A stretch of 33,866 nucleotides of DNA. Source: an uncultured Verrucomicrobia subdivision 3 bacterium. GTDB lineage: Bacteria; Verrucomicrobiota; Verrucomicrobiia; Limisphaerales; UBA11358. Below the pieces are notes generated by a model that worked only from the letters and a program-made list of their open reading frames with translations, was not told where the DNA came from and ran no database searches. This document shows, piece after piece, positions 32,988 to 33,866 of the stretch. Position 1 is the stretch's first letter, and the number at the start of each line of letters is the position of its first letter. A program made the position numbers and the translations under genes. The DNA lies in contig CAIQEI010000144.1 of NCBI GenBank assembly GCA_903870815.1, forward strand, positions 1 through 33,866, written 5' to 3'.

Positions 32988-33169
32988 CACCCATGCCGAA
33001 AAACCACGGCAGGAAGTGTACAAAGTAAAGAACCCTTTCGGGAAAACCGTGAATGGACACGCGACCTGAGCTATTGAGCAACGCGAACACAATTCGTTCA
33101 AGCCTGGCCGGCGATTGAGGCGCGGGTGGTGGGGATTTTTACGGGGACTGGTTGGCTCTAACTTGCCAT

Positions 33170-33180
33170 GTTAGGCGGCT
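33170..33180. repeat. inverted repeat, left (GTTAGGCGGCT)
   Basis: This 11-bp sequence is the exact reverse complement of 33631-33641. It includes a GTTRRRY-type motif that integron integrases use as a crossover site. Confidence 0.65.
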
Positions 33181-33183
33181 GGT

Positions 33184-33621
33184 TCATTTATCACCTAGAA
33201 ACTGCTCGTTTGGCAATGGTTGCCTGACTGATTCGATAATGTATGTCCCGTTGGCTGGGTGACTTTTGAATCGCTCGGGCTTTCCTGGCTCTGACACAAT
33301 CCGCCTCATCATCACTTTCACGCGACTGTGCTCGCGATCTAACGTAATGGTGCCAACGCAACGAATGTCTGGAGGATTGTCTTGGAATAATGGATTTGTG
33401 AATGTCGGGCCGCTGCCTCGGAGGTCAGCATAGTAGCTTGTATTCTGATAACCAATAAACCCGTCTGAACTCCAAAACCCTTCCCACCGACGAGCCGTAA
33501 TGTCTAGGTTCAAATGGTCTGGGGTTCTTACAACCAAGACTGCGTGGTCTTTCGGTGTCGTGGTGCAACCAGAAAGCAACACCATGAAAAAACCAACAAA
33601 AAGAATGAGTCTGATTTTCAT
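33184..33621 (-). CDS. putative lipoprotein of unknown function
   Basis: The ATG at 33621 gives 145 residues with a lipoprotein signal MKIRLILFVGFFMVLLSGC, lipobox LSGC at Cys19, followed by TTTPKDH. The rest forms a beta-rich domain with WEGFWSSDGFIGYQN and IRCVGTITLDREHSRVKVMM. I recognise no family. Codon and base use is more AT-rich than in neighbouring core genes, which suggests acquisition. An alternative TTG start at 33630 adds three residues. The gene is framed by an 11-bp inverted repeat and neighbours an attC-like sequence, as an integron cassette gene would be. Confidence 0.7.
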   Translation of the reverse strand: MKIRLILFVGFFMVLLSGCTTTPKDHAVLVVRTPDHLNLDITARRWEGFWSSDGFIGYQNTSYYADLRGSGPTFTNPLFQDNPPDIRCVGTITLDREHSRVKVMMRRIVSEPGKPERFKSHPANGTYIIESVRQPLPNEQFLGDK

Positions 33622-33630
33622 CACACGCAA

Positions 33631-33641
33631 AGCCGCCTAAC
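33631..33641. repeat. inverted repeat, right (AGCCGCCTAAC)
   Basis: The exact reverse complement of 33170-33180. It contains GCCTAAC, which fits the RYYYAAC simple site of attC. Confidence 0.65.
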
Positions 33642-33732
33642 GCCCAGTAATGAGCCACGCCGGGCCTGCGACGCCGCCCGCGCACGCGGACTTACTGCGT
33701 CAATCGGCGACGGCTCCGGCGCATTGTTGGAC
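33635..33732 (+). other. attC-like recombination site
   Basis: RYYYAAC (GCCTAAC, 33635-33641) and GTTRRRY (GTTGGAC, 33726-33732) bound a 98-bp imperfect palindrome. AATG pairs with CATT, AGCC with GGCT and CGCCG with CGGCG, with extra-helical bases on one side, as in attC hairpins. The size is within the known attC range (57-141 bp). Confidence 0.45.
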
Positions 33733-33866
33733 GAAGCCGCTGCGCGGCGTGGGGCTGGGGCTTTCAGGCTTCGCATGATTGGACGCTTTGGTGATTTGTT
33801 TCGGTTGGGTTTTCGCTGACCTTGGTAAAAGGCGATGCCAGCTAACGGGCTGGCACCGCGTTTTAA
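33733..33866. other. window end, no gene seen
   Basis: After GTTGGAC, 134 bases run to the window edge without a start-to-stop frame that looks like a gene. It may be the beginning of a further cassette. Confidence 0.4.

Larger units (their letters stand above)
32801..33020 (-). mobile_element. end of a decayed IS481-type element
   Basis: The transposase remnant plus its upstream end remains. The right boundary is uncertain, somewhere near 32990-33020. Two subterminal direct repeats lie between the start codon and the boundary. There is no complete partner end. Confidence 0.5.
33170..33732. mobile_element. putative integron-type gene cassette
   Basis: The segment begins with GTTAGGC (33170-33176), fitting the GTTRRRY simple site. 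It contains a lipoprotein gene and ends in a 98-bp attC-like palindrome. An 11-bp inverted repeat, GTTAGGCGGCT and AGCCGCCTAAC, frames the gene. The cassette would be 556 bp. The gene runs opposite to the usual orientation relative to the attC. No integrase is in the window. Confidence 0.4.

Noticed and set aside
32865-33101. 78-codon minus-strand frame
   Set aside because: It runs through the IS481 end in another frame than the recognisable transposase start and has no family features.
1-33866. CRISPR array, rRNA genes or a defence operon
   Set aside because: I looked for regularly spaced repeats, rRNA landmarks and known defence domains and found none.

Overview
The window looks like a chromosomal piece of a Verrucomicrobiota bacterium, most likely of the Pedosphaera/Limisphaerales type. 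This is inferred from the protein families and style, with no search run. The indicators are a very long secreted GH16 protein with autotransporter-type beta repeats and Ig-like domains, an EboE protein, a GTP-dependent PEP carboxykinase, a GH63-type glucosidase, many small lipoproteins, and an almost complete absence of Shine-Dalgarno motifs before the start codons.

Layout. 1-117: end of an IS3-type element that cuts off the C-terminus of the GH16 protein (115-2904, minus). 3287-6028: GH63-like glucosidase. 6045-7516: a degraded C-terminal-domain fragment and an isolated eboE. 7619-10735: a membrane coiled-coil protein, a 55-residue lipoprotein, then (minus strand) a structured RNA with its own terminator followed by rarA and the 5-formyl-THF cyclo-ligase gene, which overlap by ATGA. 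10973-17000: fatty acid desaturase, alaS and pckG. 17046-19409: P1B-4-type metal exporter. 19641-22744: tRNA-Val(GAC), an FHA protein, carA, and a coupled SRPBCC/SOUL pair. 22754-27731: a segment of about 5 kb bounded by a direct repeat of the tRNA-Gly 3' end. It carries one multi-PAS hybrid histidine kinase gene that is split by a complete IS5-family element. 27709-29722: tRNA-Gly(TCC), pyrC and a periplasmic thioredoxin. 29900-32799: scpB/scpA (minus), a small winged-helix-like protein and an EamA transporter. 32801-33866: an accessory tail with an IS481-type remnant, a lipoprotein gene framed by integron-like simple sites, and an attC-like palindrome.

How the genes work together. Most of the window is housekeeping: pyrimidine synthesis (carA, pyrC), chromosome segregation (scpA, scpB), replication-fork maintenance (rarA), one-carbon metabolism, gluconeogenesis (pckG) and translation (alaS, two tRNAs). 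Polysaccharide use is represented by the GH16 and GH63 proteins. Mobile DNA interrupts this in four places, and two of those events are readable to the base: the IS5 insertion, with a TAA target duplication and a kinase frame that closes perfectly when the element is removed, and the tRNA-Gly 3'-end duplication that brackets the kinase.

The points most worth following up are the tRNA-bounded kinase island without a recognisable integrase, the structured RNA ahead of rarA, and the attC-like cassette at the right edge. I saw no CRISPR array, no rRNA and no obvious defence operon.
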